A stretch of DNA of 6,487 nt. Source: Sedimentisphaerales bacterium. GTDB taxonomy: Bacteria; Planctomycetota; Phycisphaerae; Sedimentisphaerales; SM23-30. The number at the start of each line of letters is the position of its first letter. Position 1 is the first letter of the stretch. The DNA lies in the NCBI GenBank assembly GCA_030634605.1, contig DAOWAK010000073.1, positions 1 through 6,487 on the forward strand, in the 5' to 3' direction. This document shows, in pieces, positions 6,129-6,487 of this stretch. Under the pieces are notes generated by a model. That model did no database searches, was not told the DNA's origin, and saw only the letters and a list, made by a program, of their open reading frames with translations. The position numbers were made by a program, and so were the translations under genes.

Positions 6129-6344
6129 TTAAGGCAACCTCTAAAAATTAATATTTTTAAGGGTACCTCTAATAATTGCTTTTGTAGCGAGAGCGGTCCT
6201 GGCGGACGGCTGGAAAGCCTTTTTTCGTCTGGCAAGGAGCGAAGAATCGGGCATATTGGTAAATATTCCCGGTTTTTCGCGACGCAGTTCAGGCGGAAAA
6301 CAGACCCGCTCGTAGCCAAAATGAATTTTTAGAGGTTCCCTTAA
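6129..6344. mobile_element. 216-base MITE-like element with terminal inverted repeats
   Basis: A 21-base left end (6129-6149) matches the inverted right end (6324-6344) at 20 of 21 positions. The shared core is AACCTCTAAAAATT (6136-6149), reading AATTTTTAGAGGTT at 6324-6337. A second, diverged direct copy of the left end lies at 6157-6177 (18 of 21), and TAAAAAT/ATTTTTA (6142-6148, 6153-6159) form a hairpin between the two. Both outer ends begin with TTAAGG. There is no room for a transposase, and the short minus-strand frames inside are not convincing genes. I see no clear target duplication outside the ends. It sits 25 bases after the hemL stop. Confidence 0.65.
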
Positions 6345-6421
6345 CGAAGAATCATTGTTTTCGGTAGGACAGCAGGGGCCAAAGCCCATCCTTGGTAATT
6401 AGTACGTATTGCGGAAAAACT

Positions 6422-6487
6422 GTCACCCCCGCGAAAGCGGGGGTCCAGTGGTCCGAAACAGCGGTTTCGTTCAATATTCTGGATTCC
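6422..6487. repeat. Palindromic intergenic repeat, cut by the window edge
   Basis: The segment opens GTCACCCCCGCGAAAGCGGG. CCCCCGC (6426-6432) and GCGGGGG (6437-6443) form a 7-bp stem closed by a GAAA tetraloop. A second hairpin, CGAAAC-AGCG-GTTTCG (6454-6469), follows. TCCAG (6444-6448) pairs with CTGGA (6479-6483) around it. Sequences of the form GTC(A)CCCCCGCGAAAGCGGGG...CTGGATTCC are widespread interspersed repeats in proteobacterial genomes, normally ending in the inverted copy of the first stem. That partner would lie just past the right edge. Confidence 0.6.

Noticed and set aside
6141..6389. 64- and 82-codon minus-strand frames over the terminal repeat element
   Set aside because: They cover the 216-base repeat, lack ribosome-binding sites and look like translations of repeat DNA, not genes.
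1..6487. CRISPR array, toxin-antitoxin pair, phage or defence system
   Set aside because: No regularly spaced direct repeats, no integrase or transposase frame and no small paired genes are present; the genes are housekeeping or tetrapyrrole related.

Overview
The window comes from a bacterial chromosome and carries part of the alternative, siroheme-dependent heme pathway (Ahb). Two genes in tandem on the + strand define it. One is a radical-SAM heme synthase (AhbD). The other is a single long reading frame that joins siroheme decarboxylase subunits A and B to glutamate-1-semialdehyde aminomutase (HemL). This gene set, the roughly 50% G+C composition and the non-CCA-encoded tRNA suggest a strictly anaerobic, sulfate-reducing type of bacterium, most likely of the Desulfobacterota (old Deltaproteobacteria). 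That placement is inference from gene content, not from a marker gene.

Layout. At 1-73 is what may be the last codons of a + strand gene. At 195-1085 (- strand) is an RNase Z-like metallo-beta-lactamase-fold hydrolase. It is divergent, across a 228-base AT-rich spacer, from a YjbQ/UPF0047 protein at 1314-1742 (+ strand). About 530 bases follow without a convincing gene; they hold a minus-strand hairpin with a T tract and a stop-free, start-less minus-strand frame. A class II tRNA-Leu(CAG) lies at 2272-2355 on the - strand, with a near-consensus promoter behind it. ahbD (2623-3762, TTG start) and the ahbA-ahbB-hemL fusion (3798-6104, interrupted by an amber codon at 5706-5708) follow as a likely operon. 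After them come a 216-base element with terminal inverted repeats (6129-6344) and, running off the right edge, the start of a palindromic intergenic repeat (6422-6487).

How the genes work together. HemL makes 5-aminolevulinate, the entry metabolite of all tetrapyrroles. AhbA/AhbB decarboxylate siroheme to didecarboxysiroheme, and AhbD converts Fe-coproporphyrin III to heme b. The step between them (AhbC) and the early enzymes (HemA, HemB and so on) are not in the window. The fusion therefore ties the first committed enzyme to a late branch enzyme in one polypeptide.

The most notable points are the three-domain fusion and its in-frame TAG. The TAG sits where HemL proteins have a conserved tyrosine, and an intact, well-conserved C-terminus follows it. 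It could be a nonsense mutation, a sequencing error or recoding of UAG (for example as pyrrolysine); the window alone cannot decide. A consensus ribosome-binding site and ATG inside the fusion, exactly at the HemL boundary, suggest either a recent fusion or dual expression.
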